This document shows, in pieces, positions 56,403 to 64,000 of a DNA stretch of 64,000 nt. Under the pieces are notes generated by a model that did not search any database, was not told the origin of the DNA, and worked only from the letters and a program-made list of their open reading frames with translations. Both the position numbers and the translations under genes were made by a program. How positions within the stretch are numbered: the first letter of the stretch is position 1; every line of letters starts with the position of its first letter. Source of the stretch: Methylocapsa acidiphila B2 (GTDB lineage Bacteria; Pseudomonadota; Alphaproteobacteria; Rhizobiales; Beijerinckiaceae); the NCBI RefSeq assembly GCF_000427445.1, contig NZ_KE386496.1, forward strand, positions 1,902,506 to 1,966,505, in the 5' to 3' direction.

Positions 56403-56918
56403 CTAGATTTTGCTTTGCGGCGTGACCTCGGCGATTTTCCAATCGCCGGCCTTTTCCGCGCAAGCCGTGCCGCGGATTGACTGCTCATTGCCCTTGCGAT
56501 CGATCCGGCTGACGAAAACGCGGCAGATCCTCGCATCCTCCGGATAGGCGTGACCGATCGGCGTTATCGTTCCCTTGACGCCGGATTCCGGATTTTCCCA
56601 CCCAACGAGCGCGCCGTCGCCTTGAGGGTCGAGGGCGGTCGAGAGGGCCGCCTCGGCCCGGCGCAAATCTTCGGCGCCGAGAAAGCCCGCCAGCGTAGGT
56701 TTGGAAGGCCCATCCTCGCTCGAGGTCGCCAAGGAAGCAATCGGCATGGACATGGAGCAACCCGCCAGGAGCGCCGCAAGCGCCGCCGCCGCGAGAAATG
56801 GCGCGCCGAAGCGATGGCTCCCGCCGTCCAGCCCGGGCTCCGCTGATTTGTTTTTTTCTGTCCAAGCCCCGATCGCGGAATTATATCGACGCTCGTGACG
56901 CAGCAACTTTCCTGTCAC
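56403..56918 (-). CDS. Lipoprotein, surface antigen-like
   Basis: About 171 residues. [17 protein letters not shown] is a lipoprotein signal with lipobox LAGC. The mature part ([41 protein letters not shown]) matches the RT0821/Lpp0805-type surface protein family of alphaproteobacteria. The long polar stretch before the signal is unusual and no ATG is in frame nearby; GTG 56918 or TTG 56906 is a guess. It diverges from pdxH, 43 bases apart. Confidence 0.6.
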   Translation of the reverse strand: MTGKLLRHERRYNSAIGAWTEKNKSAEPGLDGGSHRFGAPFLAAAALAALLAGCSMSMPIASLATSSEDGPSKPTLAGFLGAEDLRRAEAALSTALDPQGDGALVGWENPESGVKGTITPIGHAYPEDARICRVFVSRIDRKGNEQSIRGTACAEKAGDWKIAEVTPQSKI

Positions 56919-56961
56919 GGACCGACCGCTCGCAAAAAGTTTACCCAAGTGGAGGTTACGC

Positions 56962-57576
56962 GTGAACAAGTTAACGGGGCGTGACTGCGCCGACGCGGCC
57001 GAGCCTTTCGACTTGTTCGCGGCCTGGTACGAGTCCGCGCAGAAAAGCGAGCCGAATGACCCGAACGCCATGGCCCTCGCCACGGTCGACGCGGAGGGCC
57101 TGCCCAATGTCCGCATGGTTCTGCTCAAGGCGTTCGAGCCGTCCGGCTTCGTTTTCTACAGCAATGACGAAAGCGCCAAGGGCGAAGAGCTTCGCGCCAA
57201 TATGAAGGCGGCCGGAGTTCTACATTGGAAGTCCTTGCGTCGGCAGATCCGCTTCCGCGGCCCGGTGACGCGCGTCTCCGACGCCGAGGCCGATGATTAT
57301 TTCGCGAGCCGTCCCTTGCAGAGCCGGATCGGGGCCTGGGCGAGCCAGCAGTCGCGCCCGCTCGAGAGCCGTTTCGCCCTCGAGACCGCAGTCGCGAAAT
57401 ATGCGGCCAAATTCGCCTTGGGCGAGATCGCGCGGCCGCCCTATTGGGGCGGCTACAGGATCGCGCCGCTCTACCTCGAATTCTGGTCGGACGGCGCCTT
57501 CCGATTGCATGACCGCATCGTTTTCCGGCGCGACGCTCCTGATGCGCCTTGGCGCAAGGAAAGGCTCTATCCGTGA
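56962..57576 (+). CDS. pdxH: Pyridoxamine 5'-phosphate oxidase
   Basis: 204 residues. FMN-binding motifs [40 protein letters not shown]-like [33 protein letters not shown] and the C-terminal WRKERLYP. It makes pyridoxal 5'-phosphate in the cytoplasm. The start is GTG 56962 with a near-perfect GGAGGTT ribosome site. Its stop overlaps the GTG of the NUDIX gene. Confidence 0.94.
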   Translation: MNKLTGRDCADAAEPFDLFAAWYESAQKSEPNDPNAMALATVDAEGLPNVRMVLLKAFEPSGFVFYSNDESAKGEELRANMKAAGVLHWKSLRRQIRFRGPVTRVSDAEADDYFASRPLQSRIGAWASQQSRPLESRFALETAVAKYAAKFALGEIARPPYWGGYRIAPLYLEFWSDGAFRLHDRIVFRRDAPDAPWRKERLYP

Positions 57577-58049
57577 CGCGCGTCGACCTTGCGCCCACCG
57601 CCGAAGCCCGGGCGCGCGCCTATCCGCCCTTCCCCATGCTCGCGGTCAGCATCGCCGTCTTCCGCGCAGGCCGCGTCCTTCTCGCCACGCGCATGAAGCC
57701 GCCCTATGTCGGCGCTTTCTCCTTGCCGGGCGGACTGGTCGAGACCGGCGAGACGCTGCAGGAGGCAGCCTTGCGTGAATTGCGGGAGGAAGTTCAGGTC
57801 GAGGCGCGCATCATAGGCTTCAACCGGCATGTCGAGTGGATCGATCGCGACGAAGCCGGTAAGGTGTCGCGCCATTATGTCATTGCGTCATTCGTTGGCG
57901 AATGGATCGCGGGCTCCGGCTCGCCCGGCCCCGAAGCCGGCGAAATCGTCTGGGCCGCGCCGGAAGAGCTGGAGCGTCTCGCCTGTACCCCATACGTCGA
58001 CGCTGTGGTCGCATCGGCGCACGCTTTGGCGAACGGCTCGAACCATTGA
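57573..58049 (+). CDS. NUDIX hydrolase
   Basis: About 158 residues with the Nudix box [21 protein letters not shown]. The start GTG 57573 overlaps the pdxH stop (GTGA). The closest type is the ADP-ribose pyrophosphatase/8-oxo-dGTP group, but the substrate cannot be told. Translational coupling with pdxH suggests a link to pyridine or flavin nucleotide upkeep, which is inference. Confidence 0.85.
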   Translation: MTRVDLAPTAEARARAYPPFPMLAVSIAVFRAGRVLLATRMKPPYVGAFSLPGGLVETGETLQEAALRELREEVQVEARIIGFNRHVEWIDRDEAGKVSRHYVIASFVGEWIAGSGSPGPEAGEIVWAAPEELERLACTPYVDAVVASAHALANGSNH

Positions 58050-58233
58050 GGATCGCCTTGGATCCTATGCGGAGTTTTACGCGCGGCAAGCCAGCGCGAC
58101 GCGCTACGCTTTTTGGCCGGCGCGCCAGGCTCACGGCGTTAGGCGTTTCCAAGAATTTAGAGCCAAATGGCGGGGAAAACCGGCTTCCGCTATTCCGTAT
58201 CCCGCTCTAGCTGCCGAACCGGAAAGAGGCTCC

Positions 58234-58848
58234 ATGCTCAAAAGCGCCATCTGCGCAATCTTCGCTCTCGTGCTCGTCCTCACGCCGGCGCAAGCGCAGC
58301 AAGGGTTCTTTTTTCCCTTCCCGTTTGGCGGCGAGCCGCCGCGGCAGAATCCGGCGCCCCCACACGGACAGCAAAGCCCTGCGCCGGCGTCGCCGCATCA
58401 GAGGCCGCACGCCAAGAGCCCAACCGGTAATGGCGCTGCAGCGAAAGGCGCGCCGGCCAAGGGCGCACAACCCAAAGCCGGCTCATCGGAAGCCAAGAAG
58501 AACGAGCCTCCGGGATCGGAGACGCCCGCATCGGAGCCGCCCGCCGCCCCCTACGAAGGGCAACTCCTGCGGCTCGCGGAAATTCTCGGTTCGCTGAGCT
58601 ATCTCGACGAACTCTGCGGCTCGAGCGACGCCGGCCAGTGGCGTGAGCGCATGCAGGCGCTGCTCGACGCCGAAGCAAAGACGACGTTCAGAAAAGAGCG
58701 GCTGGCGGGCGCCTTTAACCGAGGCTTTCGCGGCTACGAAAGATCCTATCGCGCTTGCACGCAGAACGCGCAGATCGTCATCACCCGTTTTCTCGCCGAA
58801 GGCGGGCGGCTGACGCATGAGATCGTCAGCCGCTTCAGCGCCACTTAA
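58234..58848 (+). CDS. TIGR02301 family secreted protein
   Basis: 204 residues. Signal peptide ICAIFALVLVLTPAQAQQ, then a long disordered Pro/Ala/Lys-rich region (about 25-110) and a C-terminal helical domain (LLRLAEILGSLSYLDELCGSS; WRERMQALLDAE; GFRGYERSYRACTQNAQIVI) with two conserved Cys. The last part matches the alphaproteobacterial TIGR02301 family, of unknown function. GGAAAGAGG lies ahead of the ATG. The Pro-rich linker is longer than usual. Confidence 0.75.
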   Translation: MLKSAICAIFALVLVLTPAQAQQGFFFPFPFGGEPPRQNPAPPHGQQSPAPASPHQRPHAKSPTGNGAAAKGAPAKGAQPKAGSSEAKKNEPPGSETPASEPPAAPYEGQLLRLAEILGSLSYLDELCGSSDAGQWRERMQALLDAEAKTTFRKERLAGAFNRGFRGYERSYRACTQNAQIVITRFLAEGGRLTHEIVSRFSAT

Positions 58849-58885
58849 CGGGGCCATTCGCCCAGCGGGCGAATGGGCGATCGGA

Positions 58886-59185
58886 TCAGTGACGATCCTG
58901 CAGTCCGTTATGCACCTGCACGAGGACCCTGCCCTCGACCCATTGGAAGGGACTATCCGGCTCCGCGCAATTGATCTCGCGCTCGATGATGAGGCGGTCG
59001 CAGAGCAACACGCAGATGTCTTCGATCGGCGCGTCGGTGTCATTCTCTTCGGTCATGCGATCGATGGAGATCTCGCCCCATTCCTCACCATCGATCAAAT
59101 GGATGATGAAGACTTCTTCATGCCCGGGTGCGCCATGATAATTTACCCTGAAGGTTTCCCCGCGATATTGAAATTCACGTATCAT
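58886..59185 (-). CDS. Hypothetical protein
   Basis: 99 residues, MIREFQYRGETFRVNYHGAP at the start. Acidic, mostly soluble, with EENDTDAPIEDICVLLCD in the middle. No family recognised. A GGCGGGTC lies before the ATG. Confidence 0.55.
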   Translation of the reverse strand: MIREFQYRGETFRVNYHGAPGHEEVFIIHLIDGEEWGEISIDRMTEENDTDAPIEDICVLLCDRLIIEREINCAEPDSPFQWVEGRVLVQVHNGLQDRH

Positions 59186-59540
59186 GTGACCCGCCGAATT
59201 TTTTAGATGGGTGAGCGATGAGATGGATCAGCGATCCAAATGCTACGAAGATGCGAAAGCGCAGCGACGTTAAGCATGTGTGGAAATCTAGGTCAAGTCT
59301 GCGCTGTACATATTTGTGTTTTGGAGCGACGAGATTGTATAATAATTGTGCACTGCACATCGGAAAAACAGATTAAACAAAAATCTACCGTCTACCTTAT
59401 GACTATATGCTTATAGCGCTATATAATCGAATATTATAAACTTCTGCATGGCGCGAACGATTAAATATAAACTGCTTCTAATTCATCCGACACCGCCCGC
59501 TTCCTGAAGAACGAGTCCCTCGTTTTGCGCTGAGGCATGA
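59186..59540. other. AT-rich intergenic region
   Basis: From about 59280 to 59500 the DNA is strikingly AT-rich compared with its surroundings, with no gene recognised. It may hold promoters for the P1 peptidase gene or be a remnant of foreign DNA. No repeat or RNA fold was identified. Confidence 0.4.
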
Positions 59541-60527
59541 ATGAGAAATCTGATCACCGACATACCCGGTCTTCGCGTTGGCCATGCACAGGACGAAAAG
59601 CTCGGCTCCGGCGTCACCGCGCTGATCTTCGATGCGCCCGCCGTCGCGTCGATAGCAGTCCATGGCGGTGCCCCGGGCCTGCGCGACACCGGCCTGCTTG
59701 AACCCGAGATGATCGTCGAACGGATCGACGCCCTGGTTCTTTCGGGCGGCTCCGTCTACGGCCTCGATTCCATGGGCGGCGTCGTCGCCTACTTGCGCGA
59801 AAACGGGCGCGGCTTTCCGGTCCGCGACATCAATGTCCCCATCGCGCCGGGCGCCGTCCTCTTCGATCTGCTCAATGGCGGCGACAAGAATTTCGGCGAC
59901 GCGTCCCTCTATTGGCGGCTCGGCCGTCAAGCCGCTGCGGCGGCGGCGGCGGAATTTACCCTCGGCAGCGTCGGCGCGGGCTACGGAGCGACCACCGCCA
60001 ATCTGAAAGGCGGCCTCGGCTCTGCGAGCGACGCCGCCTCGAACGGCTTTCGCGTCGGCGCCTTGGTCGCCGTGAACGCGGTGGGACGCGCCACAATTGG
60101 CGATGGCCCACATTTTTGGGCCGCGCCTTATGAAAAAAATAGCGAATTCGGCGGCCTCGGTTGGCCTACGCCCTGGCCGGCGAACGCGCTCGACTTTCAC
60201 ATCAAGGGCGAAGCCGCGGAAAACACGACCATCGCCATCGTCGCCACCGACGCGGCGTTGAGCAAGCCTGAAGCAAAACGCCTCGCCATCGTTGCCCATG
60301 ACGGCATGGCCCATGCGCTGCGTCCAACCCATGCGGCGATGGACGGCGATACCGTATTTGCCGCCGCTACAGGCGCCGTCGACAGGATTCCGTCGCTCGC
60401 CGACAAGATCGAGATCGGCATGCGCGCCGCCGATTGTCTTGCCCGAGCCATCGCGCGGGCGGTGTTCGAGGCGACGCCCCTGCCCTTTCCAGGCGCGCCC
60501 CCGAGTTGGCGAAACAGGTTCCGCTGA
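59541..60527 (+). CDS. P1 family (DmpA-like) aminopeptidase/hydrolase
   Basis: 328 residues of the S58/P1 self-processing family. LITDIPGLRVGHAQDEKLGSG, LSGGSVYGLDSMGGV, VGAGYGATTANLKGGLGSAS (the expected nucleophile region before LGSAS) and MDGDTVFAAATG. Such enzymes cleave an N-terminal beta-peptide or D-amino-acid bond after autocatalytic splitting. A decayed copy of the 3' end lies 0.8 kb further on. Confidence 0.85.
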   Translation: MRNLITDIPGLRVGHAQDEKLGSGVTALIFDAPAVASIAVHGGAPGLRDTGLLEPEMIVERIDALVLSGGSVYGLDSMGGVVAYLRENGRGFPVRDINVPIAPGAVLFDLLNGGDKNFGDASLYWRLGRQAAAAAAAEFTLGSVGAGYGATTANLKGGLGSASDAASNGFRVGALVAVNAVGRATIGDGPHFWAAPYEKNSEFGGLGWPTPWPANALDFHIKGEAAENTTIAIVATDAALSKPEAKRLAIVAHDGMAHALRPTHAAMDGDTVFAAATGAVDRIPSLADKIEIGMRAADCLARAIARAVFEATPLPFPGAPPSWRNRFR

Positions 60528-60988
60528 AGCGGTTGCGCAACGTATGGGTTCCGGGCAACGAAGCGTTTGGTTGGTGTAGGCGGATCAAGCATCGCGAGCA
60601 ATGTTCCCGTTTGCGGGGCTCTCTTGCCTTTGATGCGTTGCTTGATGAGCTTGAATTGACCCGCCCTGATACATGAGTTCAATGGCTGCCCCTGGCAATT
60701 CGCCCCGCTTTTTCAGTTCGGGTCAGAACCGGAAAAAATGCTTTGCGATTGCTCTTGTTCGCAATAATGAACGTGGCGCGACGGTTTCGAGGAAGAGCGT
60801 AGACGCGAAACCTCATAGCCCGCCTCTCCGAGGGAGTTGCGGCTTGGCGCCGTCGAGGATAGGAGCGGTGCGACGCTCATCCTTTGGTAGGCGAATGGCC
60901 CGCATCCTTTCGGCGCGGCGCGCTAAGAGCCGTGAGTGATGACGATAAGAATGAAGACAGGCAAGGTAATTTATTTAGGAGCGTAACG
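60528..60988. other. Stretch without a recognised gene
   Basis: A rightward frame at 60673-60939 is open but has no family signature. The region separates the P1 peptidase from the small Cys protein and probably reflects the same duplication or insertion that left the peptidase relic. Confidence 0.3.
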
Positions 60989-61168
60989 ATGCCGAAGAAG
61001 GGCGACTCTTGTACAACTACGGGAATCTACAAGGCCATCCACGATAAAGATCACAAACAGCCGCATGAAGTAAAAATGGTGAAAGGGCATAAATTTCCGC
61101 CATGTAACCAATGCGAAACCGGGCCGACTTATGAACTGGTTCGCGAAGATCCAAATCTGATACGCTGA
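60989..61168 (+). CDS. Small rubredoxin-like/zinc-ribbon-like protein
   Basis: 59 residues, MPKKGDSCTTTGIYKAIHD at the start and PPCNQCETGPTYELVRE near the end. Cys pairs (one Cys early, CNQC late) suggest a small metal-binding fold. TTTAGGAG precedes the ATG at the right spacing and a hairpin terminator follows. Similar small proteins occur widely; function unknown. Confidence 0.65.
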   Translation: MPKKGDSCTTTGIYKAIHDKDHKQPHEVKMVKGHKFPPCNQCETGPTYELVREDPNLIR

Positions 61169-61179
61169 ACTTTCTTTAT

Positions 61180-61212
61180 GGCGCGCTCTCTTTTTGAAGG
61201 CGCGCCAATTTT
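61180..61212 (+). terminator. Rho-independent-like terminator
   Basis: A 7-bp stem GGCGCGC/GCGCGCC with a 13-base T-rich loop, followed by AATTTT, just after the small Cys protein gene. Confidence 0.65.
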
Positions 61213-61224
61213 CAAAGACCTATT

Positions 61225-61440
61225 TTGACTGTTGACGGCGATGCGGAAGACGACCCCAAGGCCGCGCTTGACGACGGCAGAGGGCGCGATCGGCGCCGCG
61301 AGCTAGGTCCCGACATTCCGCGACAAAATCGAGATTGGCGCCTCGCCGGCGGATTGCCGCGCCATCACTCGCGCCATTTATTGAAGCGGAGCCTCCACCT
61401 TTCTGCAACGCCTTGCCGAGTTGGCAAAGCAAGTTCGGGA
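61225..61440 (+). pseudogene. Decayed copy of the P1 peptidase 3' end
   Basis: CGACAAAATCGAGATTGGC at about 61320 matches the peptidase text CGACAAGATCGAGATCGGC, and the following GCGGATTGCCGCGCCATC, ATTGAAGCGG and CCGAGTTGGC segments align with the last 40 codons and stop region of the gene at 60400-60540. The reading frame is broken. An upstream piece (TTGACGGCGATGCGG) aligns with the GACGGCGATACC of the parent. It is a degraded duplicate or the remains of a tandem paralogue. Confidence 0.6.
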
Positions 61441-61556
61441 TAAGTTAGGAAAGGCCCAATCAGACGCTGCGGCCTTAAAATTTCGCCAGCATTTCCGTGC
61501 TATCGTCCGGCCCGAAGTCGCCAAGGTCAAGGCATTTCAAGTCTGGAGGAAGCGGA

Positions 61557-62588
61557 ATGGCCGCGAGCTTTATCGCGAAACGATTGGCGCTCGTCACGAT
61601 TCTCGCCGCGATCGCCTGGGCGCCGGCCGCGGCCGAAGAAAAGACTGCGCAAGAAGCAAAGCCCGCGCAAGACTCCCCGATCTGGACTGTTCCCGACATT
61701 GGCTCGCTTCCGGACGACGCCCATGGCCGCCAGGTGCGGCTCGGCCGCGAGATCGTCGCCGCCACCTACGCCCATATCGGGCCCGCTGTCGCGAATCCGG
61801 CCAAGCGCTTCGCAGGCAATAATCTCGCCTGCGGCAATTGCCATCTCGAGAACGGCACCAAGAAATTCGGCTTGGCGCTCTTCGGGATCTATGGGGATTT
61901 TCCCAAATATAGCGTCCGGACCGGCGGGGATATTTCGATCGAGGAGCGACTGAATTCCTGCATGGCGCGCAGCATGAATGGCCGCCCGCTTCCGGAAAAA
62001 TCGGCCGAAATGCTGGCGCTGGTCGCCTATGTCAAATTCCTTTCCTCGGGCGTCCAGCCGGGCGAAAGCCTTTCCGGGCTCGGCGCCGGCAAGATGCCCG
62101 AACTCGACCGCGCGGCCGATCCCAAGCGCGGCGAGAAAATTTACGCCCGCGCTTGTCTCGAGTGTCACAACCCGAATGGAGCGGGCGTTCCCCGGAGTCC
62201 GGAGGACATGGCCCTCGGCTATATTGTCCCGCCGCTCTGGGGACGCGACAGCTTCAATGACGGCGCGGGCATGGCGCGGCTCATCACGCTCGCGAATTTC
62301 GTCCATTTCAACATGCCGCATGGCGCCGATTATCTCGATCCTCAGCTGTCGGTCGAAGAGGCTTGGGACGTGGCTGCCTATGTCGAATCGCAGCAGCGGC
62401 CGCGCAAAGCGGGGCTCGACCATGATTTTGCAAAGAACTTGCTGGAGAAGCCGGTCGACGCGCCCTACGGGCCCTACGCGGACAAGTTCAGCGAGGCGCA
62501 GCATAAATACGGGCCCTACGCGCCGATCCAGGCCGAGATCGAGCGGTTGAAGGCCGTTCCAGAAAAGAAGCCGAAGGAATCGCGATAA
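61557..62588 (+). CDS. tsdA: Dihaem cytochrome c, thiosulfate dehydrogenase-like (TsdA)
   Basis: About 343 residues with a signal peptide (LALVTILAAIAWAPAAA). Two haem motifs: CGNCH at about 92-96 and CLECH at about 200-204. Between them SIEERLNSCMARSMNG carries Cys135, matching the unusual Cys axial ligand of TsdA haem 1, and HFNMPHGAD may give the Met ligand of haem 2. TsdA oxidises thiosulfate to tetrathionate (or the reverse) in the periplasm. GGAGG precedes ATG 61557. The C-terminal tail is charged, as in some homologues. It lies about 20 kb from the SQR locus. Confidence 0.88.
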   Translation: MAASFIAKRLALVTILAAIAWAPAAAEEKTAQEAKPAQDSPIWTVPDIGSLPDDAHGRQVRLGREIVAATYAHIGPAVANPAKRFAGNNLACGNCHLENGTKKFGLALFGIYGDFPKYSVRTGGDISIEERLNSCMARSMNGRPLPEKSAEMLALVAYVKFLSSGVQPGESLSGLGAGKMPELDRAADPKRGEKIYARACLECHNPNGAGVPRSPEDMALGYIVPPLWGRDSFNDGAGMARLITLANFVHFNMPHGADYLDPQLSVEEAWDVAAYVESQQRPRKAGLDHDFAKNLLEKPVDAPYGPYADKFSEAQHKYGPYAPIQAEIERLKAVPEKKPKESR

Positions 62589-62609
62589 TTTCGGCGATAA
62601 GAAACCGGG

Positions 62610-63326
62610 TCAAATTGCCTTCAACGCAGTGCGCTCCGCCAATTTCTCGGCGTCTTCCTTGCGCTCGCTGTAGCGACTCGTGAGGTAGCCTGCGCATCCG
62701 CGCGTCAACAGGGTGAATTTGACCAGCTCCTCCATCACATCGACAACGCGATCATAGAAGGGCGACGGCTTCATGCGCCCGGAGTCGTCAAATTGCTCAT
62801 AGGCTTTCGCAACGGACGATTGGTTCGGGATTGTTATCATCCGCATCCACCTGCCCAGCACGCGGAGCTGATTGACGGCATTGAACGATTGCGATCCGCC
62901 GCTGACCTGCATCACGGCGAGCGTCTTGCCTTGCGTCGGCCGCACCGCGCCGATTGCGAGCGGAATCCAGTCGATTTGCGTTTTCATGATGCCGGTCATC
63001 GCGCCATGGCGCTCCGGGCTTGTCCAGACCTGCCCTTCGGACCACTCTGACAGCTCTCGCAGTTCTTGCACCTTCGGATGTTCGGCGGGGGCATCATCCG
63101 GCAGCGGCAGGCCGCTCGGGTTGAAAATCCGGGTCTCGGCGCCGAAGCTCTCAAGAAGGCGCGCGGCCTCCAGCGTCAGGAAACGGCTAAACGAGCGCTC
63201 GCGCAACGAGCCATAGAGGAGCAAGATGCGCGGCCGATGCGTCAGCGACTGCGGTTGCAGAGCCATGAGGTCTGGAACCTCGAACACGTTCGTCGCCACA
63301 TTCGGCAAGTCGATAAAATCAGGCAT
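62610..63326 (-). CDS. arsH: ArsH, NADPH-dependent FMN reductase
   Basis: 238 residues of the ArsH family: [60 protein letters not shown] and [16 protein letters not shown]. It acts with FMN in arsenic resistance (in some species oxidising methylarsenite). It overlaps the end of the arsC-like gene by eight bases, in the same operon direction. Confidence 0.94.
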   Translation of the reverse strand: MPDFIDLPNVATNVFEVPDLMALQPQSLTHRPRILLLYGSLRERSFSRFLTLEAARLLESFGAETRIFNPSGLPLPDDAPAEHPKVQELRELSEWSEGQVWTSPERHGAMTGIMKTQIDWIPLAIGAVRPTQGKTLAVMQVSGGSQSFNAVNQLRVLGRWMRMITIPNQSSVAKAYEQFDDSGRMKPSPFYDRVVDVMEELVKFTLLTRGCAGYLTSRYSERKEDAEKLAERTALKAI

Positions 63327-63501
63327 TCAACCTCACCACTTCCCCGTCTTCCTTTGTGAGGGAGGCGACGACAAGCTTGGCCCGCCCCGGCGGGTTCTTC
63401 AGATATTCGATGACAACTGGCTCCTCCCCGCTTTGGCGGATCATCGAGAGCGTGTTTCGAGAGGCGCTGCAGTCTGGATTGTGGTAGATCGTGACGGTCA
63501 T
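63319..63501 (-). pseudogene. arsC: Arsenate reductase ArsC, internally deleted
   Basis: The first 44 residues (TVTIYHNPDCSASRNTLSMI, EYLKNPPGRAKL) are a normal glutaredoxin-type ArsC start, with the catalytic Cys in NPDC. The text then jumps to FTKEDGEVV-like end residues ([13 protein letters not shown]), which in a normal 140-residue ArsC lie at the C-terminus. About 80 codons, including the conserved Arg residues that bind arsenate, are missing, with the frame kept. The product is very probably inactive. ATG 63513 is an alternative start. Confidence 0.8.
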
Positions 63502-63672
63502 GGTCGGACCCATGTTTATTCATTCCTTTGATAAACCTGCAGCTGCCGGCGGCAATTCGACAGGTCCAGAAATTCAACCGTTGAGCTCGAGCACGTTGGC
63601 GTTTTTCAGATGGAGGGGCGCAGAGGCGGCTATTTGGGCTGCTCGATCACACCTGACACCCTCCCCCGAGGT

Positions 63673-64000
63673 TCACAAGGCCGGCTTCTCCTTTGCCGCT
63701 GTGAGGCGCACGGCAGCGCCACGCTCATACCAATCCTTGCTATGGTTGACGATCCAGACGACCGACAACATTACCGGGACTTCGATCAGCACGCCTACAA
63801 CTGTCGCTAAAGCCGCGCCCGACTGAAATCCGAACAGGCTGATCGCCGCAGCGACCGCCAGCTCGAAGAAATTGCTTGCGCCGATCAACGCTGAAGGGCC
63901 GGCGACGCAATGCTGTTCGCCGAGCGTCCGATTGAGGAGATAGGCGAACCCGGAGTTGAAATAGACCTGTATCAGAATGGGCACGGCCAGAAAGGCGATG
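63673..64000 (-). CDS. acr3: ACR3-type arsenite efflux permease, partial
   Basis: The C-terminal part of the protein, running off the right edge: the frame contains [54 protein letters not shown] (with the family's conserved Cys-x-A-G-P region slightly altered) and [14 protein letters not shown]. It exports arsenite and precedes the broken arsC and arsH, as in typical ars operons. A frameless 150-base gap separates it from arsC. Confidence 0.85.
   Translation of the reverse strand, partial: IAFLAVPILIQVYFNSGFAYLLNRTLGEQHCVAGPSALIGASNFFELAVAAAISLFGFQSGAALATVVGVLIEVPVMLSVVWIVNHSKDWYERGAAVRLTAAKEKPAL

Overview
The window is GC-rich, densely coded DNA from an alphaproteobacterium, most likely of the order Hyphomicrobiales (Rhizobiales). 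The signs are a GTTC-N7-GTTC type LexA box in front of imuA-imuB-dnaE2, a tRNA-His 3' end with U72 and A73 (the alphaproteobacterial form), families such as TIGR02301 and DUF1499, and the general protein style. A Beijerinckiaceae/Methylocystaceae-like host is possible but is only an impression. No rRNA operon and no CRISPR array were seen.

Layout. (1) Positions 1-8505 are the right end of an integrated prophage or phage satellite. It reads leftwards from a tyrosine integrase through an AlpA-like DNA-binding protein and a replication ATPase to an HK97 protease-capsid fusion and a second HK97 capsid gene cut by the window edge. It ends at a 45-nt tRNA-His 3' fragment, the presumed attachment site. 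(2) 8.5-11.1 kb is a sparsely coded stretch with small ORFs, a 28-residue hydrophobic peptide gene and a relic of an HK97-gp10-like phage gene. (3) 11.1-20.8 kb is a complete chemosensory operon: STAS protein, CheY, CheA, CheW, MCP, CheW, CheR, CheB (frameshifted by an apparent AC duplication) and an atypical soluble MCP-like protein. (4) 20.9-38.6 kb holds PEP carboxylase, a three-domain MFS/PlsC/acyl-ACP synthetase divergent from a TetR regulator with three matching palindromes between them, an aromatic-acid-type efflux set (HlyD, DUF1656, FUSC), ubiE-ubiB and a TAXI-type solute-binding protein. (5) 38.9-44 kb holds a Met/His-rich Spy-like protein, sulfide:quinone oxidoreductase, an ETHE1-like metallo-hydrolase and an AI-2E family transporter. 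(6) 44.2-50.1 kb is the SOS mutasome imuA-imuB-dnaE2. (7) 50.2-64 kb is a mixed region: a TPR-less OGT-like glycosyltransferase, an IS1380-type transposase relic, a Pro-rich secreted protein, an MBL hydrolase, a DUF1499 protein, a CbpA-type J-protein, pdxH-nudix, a P1 peptidase with a decayed second 3' end, a TsdA-type dihaem cytochrome c, and an arsenic set (arsH, internally deleted arsC, ACR3 running off the right edge).

How the genes work together. The che genes form one rightward transcription unit with several start/stop overlaps. Sulfide oxidation (SQR, then a persulfide dioxygenase-like enzyme) lies about 20 kb from the thiosulfate dehydrogenase-like cytochrome, so reduced sulfur handling is a recurring theme. 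The TetR operator array suggests self-regulated control of phospholipid acyl-chain remodelling. Several genes are visibly broken (cheB, arsC, the transposase, the peptidase copy, the gp10 relic), so this stretch of chromosome has been under active turnover.
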